Shown one piece after another: positions 1 through 12,700 of a stretch of DNA of 64,000 nt; position 1 is the first letter of the stretch, and every line of letters starts with the position of its first letter. The position numbers and the translations under genes were made by a program. Under the pieces are notes generated by a model. The model saw only the letters and a list, made by a program, of their open reading frames with translations, was not told the origin of the DNA and did no database searches. Source of the stretch: Atopsyche davidsoni (Eukaryota > Arthropoda > Insecta > Trichoptera > Hydrobiosidae); the NCBI GenBank assembly GCA_022113835.1, contig JAILWY010000009.1, positions 9,648,001 through 9,712,000 of the forward strand, in the 5' to 3' direction.

Positions 1-1734
1 CATCTAGAAGAGATGAATCGTTTTGATAAAAACCACAGCGTTTCCTTTGATTATGCAATACGACGCAGAAGACCCAGACTCGTTTATATAAATATGTTTT
101 ACATATTGCTGGTCAGACATGTACTGATTTGGCTGCTATTTCTTCCGGTGCCGGCCTTTTTGGCAATGTTTTCATCATAAACTACATCATCTGCTCAAAA
201 CATCTCGATGCCTTGTGGCGTAAATCTTTGAAATTTGTTTGTGTAGTTTTACATTTCTAGTTACATATTTTTGTAGGCTTGAAATAGTTTCCTTATATTT
301 TCCGTGTGTTTTTACTCCTTTGACAATACATACACTGTAATATTTTTATTTTTATGTTGAGCATTGTTAATCAAAAAAAAACACTGTATTTTGTTATGTA
401 AACAAATGGGTTATTGGGAAACACAGTATTACAAATAATGTGTTTCATGCACTACAACACTATTAGCTGCTTTCTCGTTCCTTAAACAGGACGGATTATA
501 TCGTTGAATCGAGTCTGCGAAATTTGTTTATTTCACAATGCATGCGAATCGGCATATAATCCGGGTTTCATAGATCAACACTAACAAAAGCGATTCATGC
601 TCTCCGCTGAAATTATAATTAATTAATATACTTGCTACAATTATTGTGTTACATGAAATTTTCAGCATCCCTACATGCATCTCTAATAGATTCCGCTTTT
701 ACCAAATAGATTACACTCGGCATAAGCTTGTTATGGTGAACTCGATTTTGTTCATGAAAACATACATTTAGGGTAATGCTTATTTTAAGCTGTTAAATCA
801 TCAATATTCCATCAGATTGACATTTGAAAAATGTGTATATTTTTTGCGTTGTATTTTTTGTTTTAAATTTGGTAAAATTATTTTGAACATTAATTAATAC
901 AGAAAAAAAAATGTTATTAATCGTCTGTTTAAAGTTTTTTTTTCCTAGTGCACAAAGCACGGATATGTTTACTTTTTATAAATAAATATTCTTTCAATAC
1001 TCACACCTTTAATAGTTTTAATATTTGTTTACAAATAAGTTTTTTTGTAAATAATAATAGTGAGTATGAAGTACTCTAGTGTATTTAAAATTTAGTAAAA
1101 ATGTTTTTCAAAGTCTGAAAATATTGCAACAAAAGTTATTAATTCACTTTTTCGTCTACTGTTTTAAAATATGCAAAAAATCATATAAACCCCTTTTAAG
1201 TCTCACTCTTTGTTCAGTTCTACTGAAGCTTGTTCTTTGCCTTTTTTAAATGACTTCACTATTGTCTTTATTCCCGGCCTAGTTTCTTTTTGTTAAAAAA
1301 TTCAGCTTTAATTGTAAATAAAGCGACTCTCTCAGATTCAAAAGGTGAACTTTTAATCGCTTTAGAATATTTTATGGTTATTTTTGACGTAAAGATGATA
1401 CTGTGACCTGCTTTTGAAATTAAAATTAAAAAGTAAAAGGAGAATTATGATAAAAATATTTTTATTCATTCATTATAAAGCCTTAAAACATGATATATTT
1501 TAATTTAACCAGATTTATTTGCACTTACACAAATAATGTATGACAGAACACACCATTAGAAATACAATCGTCAAATAATGTGGATCATAACGAGTTTCAC
1601 AAACAATACGAAACATAATCGCAAGACGTTAATACAAACCCCAATTAGGCATTCCAACAACCCATTTGTATTCCACATGACTTGACATAATATTACGCGC
1701 TGAAATTCAGGATGAGAAATATCTCTGGTCACCG

Positions 1735-2015
1735 TCCGAAAACCGCCCCGAGGGTCAGGCAGCAAACTTAAAAATATCCCGAATAATGAAATCTCACCCT
1801 TGTCCTCCTGGAGAGGGAGTCAATCGGCTAACATTCCCCTGGGGGGCAATAAAATTGATAGAGATCCCTTTTAGAGAGGCCTTTTCTGTCACCTCGGCTA
1901 TCCAACAACCTTCCCGGCCCCCGACCTGCCAGCGCCCGCGCCCCTCCAATGAGCTGCTGCAGAGATTTAATACCGAACCTGCCCTTTTGCTAGACTATAC
2001 ACCGATGACTCGTCC
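1735..2015. other. GC-rich non-coding island 1
   Basis: This stretch is far richer in G and C than its flanks, with a C-rich core at about 1915-1950. An open frame of 77 codons runs through it but has no recognisable domain and no good splice borders. I infer a constrained non-coding element, possibly an enhancer, only from the composition contrast. Confidence 0.25.
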
Positions 2016-3289
2016 CTAATATCAACAAAATAATTTAAGAATTCGGGTAGCTTACTAAAACTGGCGTATTGGGAAAAAAAATCTTGTGATGAAATAATAA
2101 TAACACAAATACATTTTTTTTAAAATTATTATAAAAATTTATTAAAAGTCTAGAAAATAGTTTGATTGGTTATAAAAAGCAAACTATTCATAACAAACAA
2201 ATGTTGCAAATAAAATAGTATCATAAATTAATTTTTAACAAGATTTGAAATTTAAAAAACTCATTTCCTTTTAATTGAGCGTATCAACAATATTCTATAA
2301 CTAGAAACATTTTATGCTTTTAATTTAATAAGATTTGTTACTCAATATTTTTAATATACTAAAATAAAAAATCTAAATTCATTTTTATCAAATCATCGAC
2401 AAAGCTCCCTATCAGAATACATTCCAATTTTCCACATCCCCTTGGCCCAACCCAAACCCTTTTTAACCGTCTTTGTTCAATTCAAACCTTCGTTCTATTT
2501 AAAACCTTTCTTTTTCTCTGCCTCGGCTATCCAGTTTTCTTCAGATATCATAAATTATGACTGAAGCGTATTTTCTTCAAGTTGAGTATCAGATATTCGC
2601 AAACGTGTTTCATATTATAATAATTTTTTGTAAAATCCCTTCCACAGGCATAATAGACCTTTTCGTCACGTACAACAGGTCCGACTCTCTCCGTATTTAT
2701 GGTCTGGTAATCTTTTATCGTGTGCATGTACTTATGACTGAGATGTATTCGCATTTTGTTCCCGTGCGTGACCTCTGATGGGAAGCTTTCGATCTTTATC
2801 GAATAAAATCTGAAACCATTCTGAATCTCAGTAGGCAGTACGTACACGATTGTTGGATAAACTCTGATAAAATTGCAAGTTATACTTGTATAACTCGTGT
2901 TGATACTCGAGGGATAAACTTTCTCTTTTATTCAGAGGCGCAATGTTTTATGCACACCAACACGCTTTATGTACGTTATTGGACGAAATCTATCCTCACT
3001 TTTTTTTAAAGTAGTCTACATTTCTACATATTTTGGCCCTGATATGATCATTGGCATAGAATAATATTTTCGTAAAACTATTACTGCTTTTTTTAAATAT
3101 TTGATAATAAATTTTAACCGAATTCTTGATTACAACAGCTTTTTATTGGTGTAATTTGTTATATGATGTTTACCTTAAAAAAACATATTATTTCTGTTTC
3201 ACAATAACCACCACTGGAAAAATAGCCGGCTTATAATTTTGCCGTCTGTGCAAATCTACCCTAAGCCTTAGCGACTTTTGTGGTAATCA

Positions 3290-3560
3290 AAATCCACATT
3301 CGCCACAGTAGTCTTCCGGGTACCCCTCCAGCACTCGCCTTGTAAACTTGAACAGGATATCTCATGTAACAATAATTATTCCGGCAACTAATTGCCGTTT
3401 TCTTGGACTCGAGCTTCTTGCCCTTTGACCACTATGAGCGTTTGGTTGGCCTGAAGTAACTTAAAAGCGAGACTTGATTAGGGTTCCCTTAAATTAGATT
3501 AGCTTACTTCCGCCTGTCAGGTGTCCGCCGTCCCAGACGAGGAGGGCCCGAGCACGGACC
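3290..3560. other. GC-rich non-coding island 2
   Basis: Balanced-composition DNA between AT-rich flanks, with no sustained open frame. The right part (about 3510-3560) is the most GC-rich. A non-coding regulatory element is possible; nothing else supports it. Confidence 0.2.
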
Positions 3561-4164
3561 CTTCATACTAATGCACTTAATATTTAATATTGTTTATCTA
3601 TTCGATTAATTTATTATATTCAGCGTAGGCCTGAAATATCCACTCTCATAGGATTAAACTGTTAAATTCTAACTTTAATTTAGTTATTATTATAATAATA
3701 TTTAGAATTTATCGAAATACTGAGAAATTTGATAATATAAATAAGTATTCATCATTAAACATGTATAAGTTTAATTAAAATAGCCATAAATCATCACAAA
3801 TATATCATTTATTTTTAATGTACAAGTATCGAATATCCGTGAATTTAAAATAATCAAATAAATAAAAGTACTTGAGATTTATCATTAAATTAATTTTTCA
3901 GATGATTTACTTATTTGTATTGCGGAAATATCATAACATTCCCTCGTTTATAAAACACATTCTTACTGTATTATTTATCTCAATTACTACGTTTTATTAA
4001 CTTACTGAGAAAATCAAAGAAAATCTCGTATGTTTCGCACAATAGGCCGAAATCGTAATTACATCACATACGAGTTACTACCTTATCCAACATCCACGCT
4101 CCACGCTGAAACCATTAAAGAGGTAGCCGGCGAGAAATAATTGGTTTTTGTATAAATTTATTGA

Positions 4165-4247
4165 GGGTGTAAAAATGAAGGACCTGAGAAAAATAGGCTT
4201 TCTCAACAATCCAAGGTCCTACGTAAGCAGCAATCATTTTTCACCCC
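4165..4247. repeat. Imperfect multi-stem inverted repeat
   Basis: Three nested pairings fold this 83-nt stretch into one hairpin. The outer arms are about 4165-4178 and 4234-4247, with one bulged base. The middle arms pair AGGACCT near 4179-4185 with AGGTCCT at 4214-4220. An inner GAGAA/TTCTC pair closes the top. It could be a small MITE relic or a structured RNA; no copy elsewhere in the window was noticed. Confidence 0.4.
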
Positions 4248-6957
4248 TTCCCATCTCCTGAACATGTGTCGTTTATTTTCCTTGAGAACCAAGTTTTCTC
4301 AAACAAAAGGTAATTGCCAATTTTATTATTTTACCATAATACGATTAAATGTCATGACTTTGTATTAGTCCTAATCGATTTCTATCTTTAGAATTAAGTT
4401 TTTATTTGTTCTGTAAAAATTAATATACCAAAATTGAGCATGGTACATACAATTATAATAAAAGATAAACATTTAATTGCGTTAATTTATATTGAAACTT
4501 GAATAGTTTTCTGTTTTTTTTCCTCAATAGTTTGTACAATTTGATGTATTTATAAAATATGCTATCTAGTTTACGGAGTTCATAATAGGAACCACATTTA
4601 TTGTTTTATTTATTAACTTTAAACTCAGCACTCAGTTAAATTCATAATTTAACAAATAATTAATTACTGCACTACTAGAGAAACATCACAGTAAAAAGAA
4701 CACTCACTAATAATATTTGCGATTTCCTTTATTAAGTGCATAAATAAATCTTATAATAATACTTTGATTTTAGCCGTGAGATCCTTCCATACTTTGTGGT
4801 GAGTAATTTCGTATTCGCCCAGTGCTTTTGTAAATTTTTGTTCGGAACATTTCACGAGCGACAGACGCTGGTTTTTATTATACATTGTGCGCAGCGGCTT
4901 GAACGTTATTGAATTAAATAAGCTCTCCATACACATTCTCTTTCATTACATTTCACAATTTAATTTTCCGTTCAACGAATAAAGTTTTCCGCGGCAAGTG
5001 TGTCTGGCGCGCTCGCACGGGGATGCATTAGTGAGGCGTTTCATTTGAAAATAATTAAATCCGAAAGGTCCACCATTCGTTTTATTGTATTTTACAGAAG
5101 AGCGCAATAAATGGAATCCGACGATTGAATATTCAAGTCGCCGCGTAATAATGGATGAACAGTGGATCGCGGGTATCAATGCAATTTAGAGGGCATCAGG
5201 GAAATCACGAGAAAGGGTTAGACTTTTCTATTTCTTGTAGCATATTGGTCATCAAAGTATATACGTTTGTTTTCGTGTTGTCTTGCTTTTGAAACTTTTT
5301 ATTGAAAGAAAACTGTTCTTAAACTAACAAAGTGTGTATGTAATATTAAATCGATCGGATTGAAGCAAATTTTAAATCATATTTTTACAAAACTCTTCTG
5401 AAAGAATTTTTGTTATTATCAAAATTTAAACAGTTTCTTTTGTTATTAAATAAATATATTAAAATTTATCTGAAATCAAAAAAATTGATTATTATAAAAT
5501 TTAAATTAAAATTTTATAAGTGAATTCTTAGGATGTTTTATACCTCAGTCTGCTTTCTATTTTATTTAAAAATAATTAGAAATTATAAAATGTTGAAAAA
5601 TTTCTTTATTTTAATATTTTTTATCATAAAAAATAGTAAAATTAGATGTTGAAGTTTCATTGAATTATAGTCATTACAGGTATATTTTAGAAATTCAAAA
5701 ATCTTTCAGTATTTGCAGCGTTTACGATGCAGTAGTAATTTATTCAGGGGTGCATGTACACGAGAACATTAACTTGATTTTGTATCGATGGCGTGATTAC
5801 ATAAATTATATTTTCAGATTTTTTCCGTTGGACCGCGCTCCCCCGGCAACAACTTTATTTAATAAGCTCTGTGGCATGCTACCGACTGGGTCATATTGGA
5901 AATTCACATATTTCAAGCTCAGAATTTCACTTATTCTTTTTGTTATTTAAATGCTTCCTGTTTCATTTTTCCTTGCCATTTTTACATTATGATAACGTGG
6001 CACATTTTGAAAGGTTTTTCCATTTACGCCGCACCGAAGAGTTGTAATTTTATATTAAATTTTTGACAATATAATAAATGGTATTCGTCATCAACTCTAG
6101 AGAATACACTGAGTGCTATTTTTGTATAATTGTAAAGGTTCTTTAACCTATCGTAATTATTGCAAAAAAATATTATATATATAAAAAGTTGGAAAAAAAA
6201 ATTATTTCTATGAAGCGTGACGATTTTTTCAAAGATTTTTGGGAACGTAATAGAAACTACCCTTTTATACAATCGCTCAGCTTTGACCAGTACATTTGAA
6301 ATATCATTGGTATTCATGACGCCTAAAGCGCTGGAAGGCGGTGAAAATGAAGGATATTTTTTTCAAATATTATTTTTATCCTCGACTGATGAAAACCTAG
6401 TCGAGATTTATTTAATACTTCTCTGTCTGTTAAAATAATACACGGCCTGCTTTTTAAAATAACTTCTTTTGTCTGAAATAAACCCCCAGAGGTGTAAATG
6501 GTATAGCATATAAGCTGTAATATAAAAAATTTTTTTAGAAGATTTTTTTCACTTTGACAGTATAGATATATGCAGTTTTGTTAGTCTGGGTCTACTTGGT
6601 ATTCCACGTACAAAAAGTATTCCTTTTCTGAGCGAACTCAGAATGTTTACAATACAGTCGATATATGAAAACATTTTGTCGCATAACTTCCGGCGTATTT
6701 TCACGCACGGATGTGTACAAGTGTTGGCAAATGATGCCTCGCTCCGTAATATCAGTTTCCAAAGAGAAATCTTGAAGAGAGAATGACTCCCTGGCTGCGA
6801 TATCTTAGTTCCGGACCACCGAGGTTTCTTTTGCGCATTGCATTTTATTCATTTACATCGACTAGTGTAATAAATTCCTCGGTTTATTTTTATCTCTATT
6901 ATACGTGACTCTATATACATACCTTTTTATGATAACATATAATAATTTTCTTAATTT

Positions 6958-7035
6958 GCATCGTGGTTGAGTGGTTAACATGCGGACCGTTGAAATTTAA
7001 TTTCAATCACTGTGTGACGGTTTCAACTCCGTTTT
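6958..7035 (+). repeat. tRNA-Ser-like remnant, possible SINE head
   Basis: The 5' part (6961-6979) resembles the start and A-box of a eukaryotic tRNA-Ser: TCGTGG, then GAGTGGTTAA. A B-box-like GGTTTCAACTCC lies at 7019-7030 at about the right distance. An anticodon-arm-like TTGAAA sits between them at about 6990-6995. The acceptor stem does not close, so it is not a working tRNA gene. A tRNA-derived SINE head or a decayed tRNA pseudogene is the likeliest reading. Confidence 0.4.
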
Positions 7036-7369
7036 AATAATTGATTTTTATTTTAAAAAACGGGTAAAAATATTTTTCATGTTTATATACCACAGACGTG
7101 ACAATGAATTGAAATTTTTTGCTAACTTGGCTGAATTTCTGTGTTTCAATAAAATAAATATGTATGTATATAATTACAAATTACAGATCACACGAGTAAA
7201 TATTTTTCAATTATTGCGTGGGATATGTTCGAAAACCTGGGAGTATATATTACTAATAACATTATTATTTCTACTAAAATATAAGTACCATCTGCTCAGT
7301 CTATTTCTAATTAATAATTACCATTCTTCTTGAATACTCGTGAAGAGTCCCAGCAATAATTGGTTTCAG

Positions 7370-7565
7370 TATCTCCCAGCCGCCTCGGCAGCTCTCAGCG
7401 AGCCCCGCTTCCTTTATCCACCCGCTATTATCACAGCCCACACCTGCTCCCTGACATTTTAATTATTATCAACTTTTCCTCCTTGACTGCCAAATATAGA
7501 TGTTCGTCAGGGTGGCGACTCATTGTCAGGCAAATGAAAGAATTCCAATTTGGAGGGTGCGGTTG
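7370..7565. other. GC-rich non-coding island 3
   Basis: A mixed-composition stretch with a C-rich left half. The open frame through it shows no domain, signal peptide or cysteine pattern, so I do not call it coding. Confidence 0.2.
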
Positions 7566-7879
7566 AATAAAAAATATCTTTAGAATTTGACACAGTCTGT
7601 CAATTTAATCACAACATTTTTTGTGTGAAATACAATATCGTATTATTTTTTGTACTTATGTTACTTGTAAATATTTTTTGTGTTTTTGTATAAATTATTA
7701 AATTTAAAATAAGATTCATTAGTTGTGAGTTCAACAAATTTGTCGTGATGTATTTATTTATTGAAATAAATAGTGTGACTTATTATTTCAGTCGCTTTAA
7801 AGTAGGGAATACTGAAATGGTGCAATAAATTCCGTTTTAATTTTTTATTCCTCTAATGTGTTCTTGTAATATCTAAAAT

Positions 7880-8300
7880 TCAGTTGCCACAGACCGTAAG
7901 CAGGTGGCTCATTTTGTGCTTACTGCAGTGGAATGCATTTTTATACATTAAAAATGCAACTACACCGCTTCCGCGATTACCAAAAGGCTGCAACCAATCG
8001 TGGCTGCAAGTTTTCTCGCTGGAGAAACCAACACAAAATGGCCGCGTATTCCAATTAAAAAAAAAACCACCTAATCCTCCCCCCACCCCCAACTCAACCA
8101 ATACCGGGCAAGGAAATTATTCTTAATTAAATAAACAAAAAAGCGCATTATCTTCCGCTCGCGGTGGCAGCGCTTCTCAAACCGCGGTACTTTCATGGGG
8201 ACCGCAAAAAAGTCTCGGTCTTCCGGCTAATGGTCTTTTAAAGCAGTCGCCGCACTGGTTGGACCGCCGCACTTTATGTGCGAGCGTTTTTATGGAAAGT
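7880..8300. other. GC-rich non-coding island 4
   Basis: Two GC-richer blocks (7885-8050 and 8155-8300) are separated by a short A-rich and C-rich run. Short overlapping frames on both strands have no recognisable product. The complex, non-repetitive sequence differs sharply from the AT-rich surroundings, so a regulatory element is a reasonable but untested guess. Confidence 0.25.
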
Positions 8301-11219
8301 GGTTCAGTTCTTCCTGGGAGTGAAAGAAAATTTTTAAATTTTTAAAACGTTTCCTTATCTTCAGAGATAGAATCGCCAACCTTTCAGTTATAATTACTAC
8401 TACTATTTAAACAAAATCTCATACAAAAAAGGTTAAGGTTAAATAAAATTTAAATCAAAACATTAAGCTAAAAATGTAGTCTGTGCTTTCGGTCGCCTTT
8501 GGAAAATTAACGGCGCAAACAAAAGTAAAAATTACCTTTTTTAGTCTGGCTAGATTGAGCTTGTTTATCATCAATAATTAATTGCACATCATTAAGCATT
8601 GGGACATTTCAATTAAGGACCGTCTTCCTGCAAGCCTTTGTACCTAAAACACAATTTCATTAAAGTCCGGCGAAACTCCGATGGTGAAATTTAAATAAGT
8701 TTTTTGTTAAAGCTGGATGAAGTTGAGTAAACATTGTCTGTTTTCTTTTCGCGTTTAAAATAGCACCGCCGTTAAAAAATGCTTTAATGAACAATTCCGT
8801 ATTTTTCGAGTTATATTCTACAGTAAATAAATTCAAACTCCCTGTGGCTACTTCTTGCTCTTGACTTTCTTGTTAGTAAGTTATTTGTACGAATATTTTT
8901 ATTTTATTCCATCGTTTTAAGCAAAAACACTTTTTATTAAATTACACGATCTTAATATTTTATTCTTGATTTTTTTTAAATAAAATATTCGCATAAAATC
9001 TCGCATAATGTAGTTTAGTATACTTTTAAAGAAAATAATTTTATTTCTTTGTAGAGAATAGTTTGATAACTTCGATGAAAAGTAGTTTCCTTAGCATTTT
9101 ACTTCAAGGTAATAGAACATCTCAAAGCGACTTGCGTATAATTTTGTAGCGAAGTGCTTCTTTGCAATTTATTTAAAAGAATTTCTAAGAGATAAATATT
9201 TTTTTCTTCTATTTATAAATAGTCAAATACAATAAAGTAAAAAGAAATATTGATAAAAATTTCTTGTATATTATTTATTATTCTCTTGTTGACTAAATTA
9301 AATGGTTCAATAATCTTATAAAAGAAATTCCGTTTGATTTGAAGAAGAAATATTTTTCTCGTTAAGGAGTTTTAATATAATCAGTTCATGTTTCCATAGG
9401 ATAAACTTTCAAGATTTCACTTCTGGATCGGTTCATGAAAACTCAGAATTCAGCCACTCAATCAGTCAAGCAAAGTTTTCAACAACTTAAGCATTTTTCA
9501 TTTCAAAATTAAAAATGTGTTTCAAAACCACTATCAGTGAATTCTCATACTTCAACTAGTTAATTTAAATTAACTTACCTTGTTTAAAATTATATAAACG
9601 AGGTCATACAATTAAGGGGATTACACTGTTTCCAACATAGTCGTTTTTCTTAGTTTGGTAAGTCGTGTCGACAATCATTATCTACTTAAGGCTGTATTTT
9701 ACTCACATATTATATCCAGTTGAAGATCCAGCCTGCTTTACACACATTACAGTTTCTTCATTGAATAGATTTTTTAAATTATTGATGAGTTCGGCCTTCC
9801 TTTTACTGACAATTTTCTAAGCTTCGCCTTCATTATCACATCAATTTTTGTTGTTATGCTTCAAAAGTTGTATTATTGTACAATTAAATAAATATAGTGA
9901 AAAAACACTGTTTTGAAGTTCAACGTTTGGCCATATTAATATTTACAGTATAGTAAATATATTTTATATATTTTTTCTGCAATAGGTACTGTTTGTTGCA
10001 TCTTTTTATGTCTCCACTTTTCTTACTTATACAGAGAAAAATTTATCCACTCGTAACAATATACTCTCCTATCTAGCACTTAGCCCGGGGTGGGTCTTGG
10101 CGACCTCTTAAGCATTTTCCCACAGTGTATGTTTAAGAGAGCCCTTAGTTTTTGAACTCCCTGCACCATCACTATGACATCGAACTCTATTTTAATTTAA
10201 TCTATTGCATCATATAGATGAATGAGCAATATTTTATAATACTTATCTTTTGCCTTACATTATAAACGCAATGCATTTTATTATACAACAATATTTTTAT
10301 TTAAAAATTGAAAATACAATTTAAATTCAGGCCAAAAACTTTATAATATATTTTCATCGTGTTTTGTAAATGTTGTGCTACGTGAGATGCTAAAAAATTG
10401 AGTTTGCTAAAATGAAAAACAATAGCATTATTTCAGCTCCATAGAAAGCAAAACAAAAAAAATGAAGGCTCAATATTCATAGATAGCATCGGCAACGACT
10501 TTATAAAGTGTTAATACCACACCAGGTCAGAATTTACGGCCTTTAACAACTTCCTCGCCAAAGTATTCTGGAGTGAATTTCATTAACATCGATACAATGG
10601 AGCTCTCGGCATTTGCATAACACCAAGTCCCCGCATAGTTGAACTCCAGTTGGCGGGTTAATAACTCGGTGCACTGGACTGGCGAGCAGCTCTGCTGGGC
10701 AGCGGAACAGGCCAGTGTTCAGTGCTCGTCCGCGACCAGCTAAAAGGCAAAAGACTCGCAAAAGCGGATGCGCCATACAAAGTTGTATTTTTTTTCAATT
10801 GCCTTTCAATCAGAGGCTACATGTACGCCAATTGTTTCTGTACATGCTAAAGATAATCATACGTTAAATCAAAGCATTTGTAAAACAGTTTATACATTTT
10901 TTTAAATTATATACTTTCATTTTACAAAAATATAATTTTAGTTCAAATTTCAAATAGTTTTATGATCTTAAACAGTTTAATATTTAATAAAATATACGCT
11001 GACTTAAATTCTATAAATATTTATTAAATGTCGTTGGTATGTCTATAATTTTAATTTATTATTATAATCGATAATCACGTTTAACACTTAAGCAATTTAA
11101 TGTCATGCAAATTCTGAGTAACTGAATATTTTCGGGAACAAATACCCTTCTTTATCGTTAATAAATGTAATATCAAAATTAAACTAATGTATTTAAATTA
11201 ATTGATATTATAATTAGTG

Positions 11220-11565
11220 GTTTACGCGCAAAATTAAGGTTAGCTATATTCTCGGCGAATGTGGAATCCAAGCCCGCAACTAAAAACTATCATCCTCCCA
11301 TTTGCAATCATTACCGGCCCAAGATTCTATATATTGATTATTTATTATTGTAAGCCGGGTCGAGTTTACGGGCGGCGCAGGTTAACCCCCGCCGGCGGGG
11401 AGGAATGTTTCGGGCCGCCCCTCACATACCGATATTTCAGCATTATGAAACTATTTATGGGCTCTAACTGGCTCTGGCCGGCCTATCGACAAGTGAGAAG
11501 ACGCGGTTCGCCCAAACCCTCCCAGGCATTCCGGTAGCTCGAGCGTCTTACCGGATCACTGCTAT
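11220..11565. other. GC-rich non-coding island 5 with 14-bp palindrome
   Basis: This is one of the most GC-rich non-exonic stretches. It contains a perfect 14-bp palindrome, CCCCGCCGGCGGGG, at 11387-11400, flanked by AT-rich homeodomain-like motifs such as TGATTATTTATTATTG near 11334. A 92-codon frame crosses it without any domain signature. I read it as a candidate cis-regulatory element. Confidence 0.3.
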
Positions 11566-12394
11566 GTTATCATATTGATTATTTGTGTATGCTTAAATTT
11601 AAGCCTCTTACTCAGAATATTATGTAATATTACATGCTTAAATAAAAATGCCGAGGGTAAAATACATTGTGAACTTTAATATAGATACATGTGCATGATT
11701 TGGATTATTTGTTTCTATGACAAGTTTGTGATTATAACATTTGTAATTACTTGTTTACCTTAAAACATGATTTTTTGTAGTTGCTTACAGTTTCTTTCAA
11801 TATTCGCTATTATATTGTTGCGTATTGTAAAGACGTGCTCATTCTTCAAATAATTAATTTAATCATATTTATGTTCACACATCATTTTTTCGTTTCTTGT
11901 TTGTAATTTTTTATAATTTCTTTTATAAACATTTTTTTGGGTAATTAATTTAAATTTTTTCGTGATTGTTTTAGTTTCAACTTCGAATATTATATATTAC
12001 AGAGAGTATCTGATATTCTTGTGTCGCTGTTAAGTTACTGTTGGACCTCTTCAGAGAAATTTCCATAACCGGATATATTGATTTCTAAGTGGTTTAGCGT
12101 CATCACTTTAGTTTAATTGTAAACCTTGCAACAAAATAAGTATATGTACCATATATTGCCATGCACATGCGATTGCTGTTAACTTTTAATTTTAAATGAA
12201 ATCTAATCCTTAAAATAACAATTAAACAACATCTGGTTAATAATTTACAAGAAACACATAAAAACCTTTTAAATGAGTTTTAATTACATTAATATTTAAT
12301 TGATAATCTTATATCAACCAGCTGGCGTCTTTATAAAGAAATTAAGTGCCGTAAAACTAATTTGAGTGACTTTTTAAGTTTGATATCAAAGGAT

Positions 12395-12700
12395 AGACGG
12401 GGACGTCTCCGACAAATAAAGATGGCGGTTGAGTTCATACTTGATCAGATACGATACAATTTCCAGACAAAAGCAATTAGTCGGGTCTATCTACGGCGGG
12501 CTGGGCTCTTATCGCCACGGAGCAGCGGAAAACTAAAAATGTAGCAGTGGATTTAAGTCCCCTAGTCCTGCGACCTTATCTAGCGCTATGATTGGAGCGA
12601 GCTGGCCATGGACGGGGGGAAGCGGATATTTGTGCTGAACGGAAAATGGCCTCGGAGGGTGCGTAAACCATTTCGTTCAGGTCGGCACGTGCTTCCTGAA
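12395..12700. other. GC-rich non-coding island 6
   Basis: Mixed-composition, non-repetitive sequence with two GC-rich blocks (12395-12435 and 12490-12690). A 60-codon open frame overlaps the left part but is basic and featureless. A non-coding regulatory function is possible. Confidence 0.22.
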
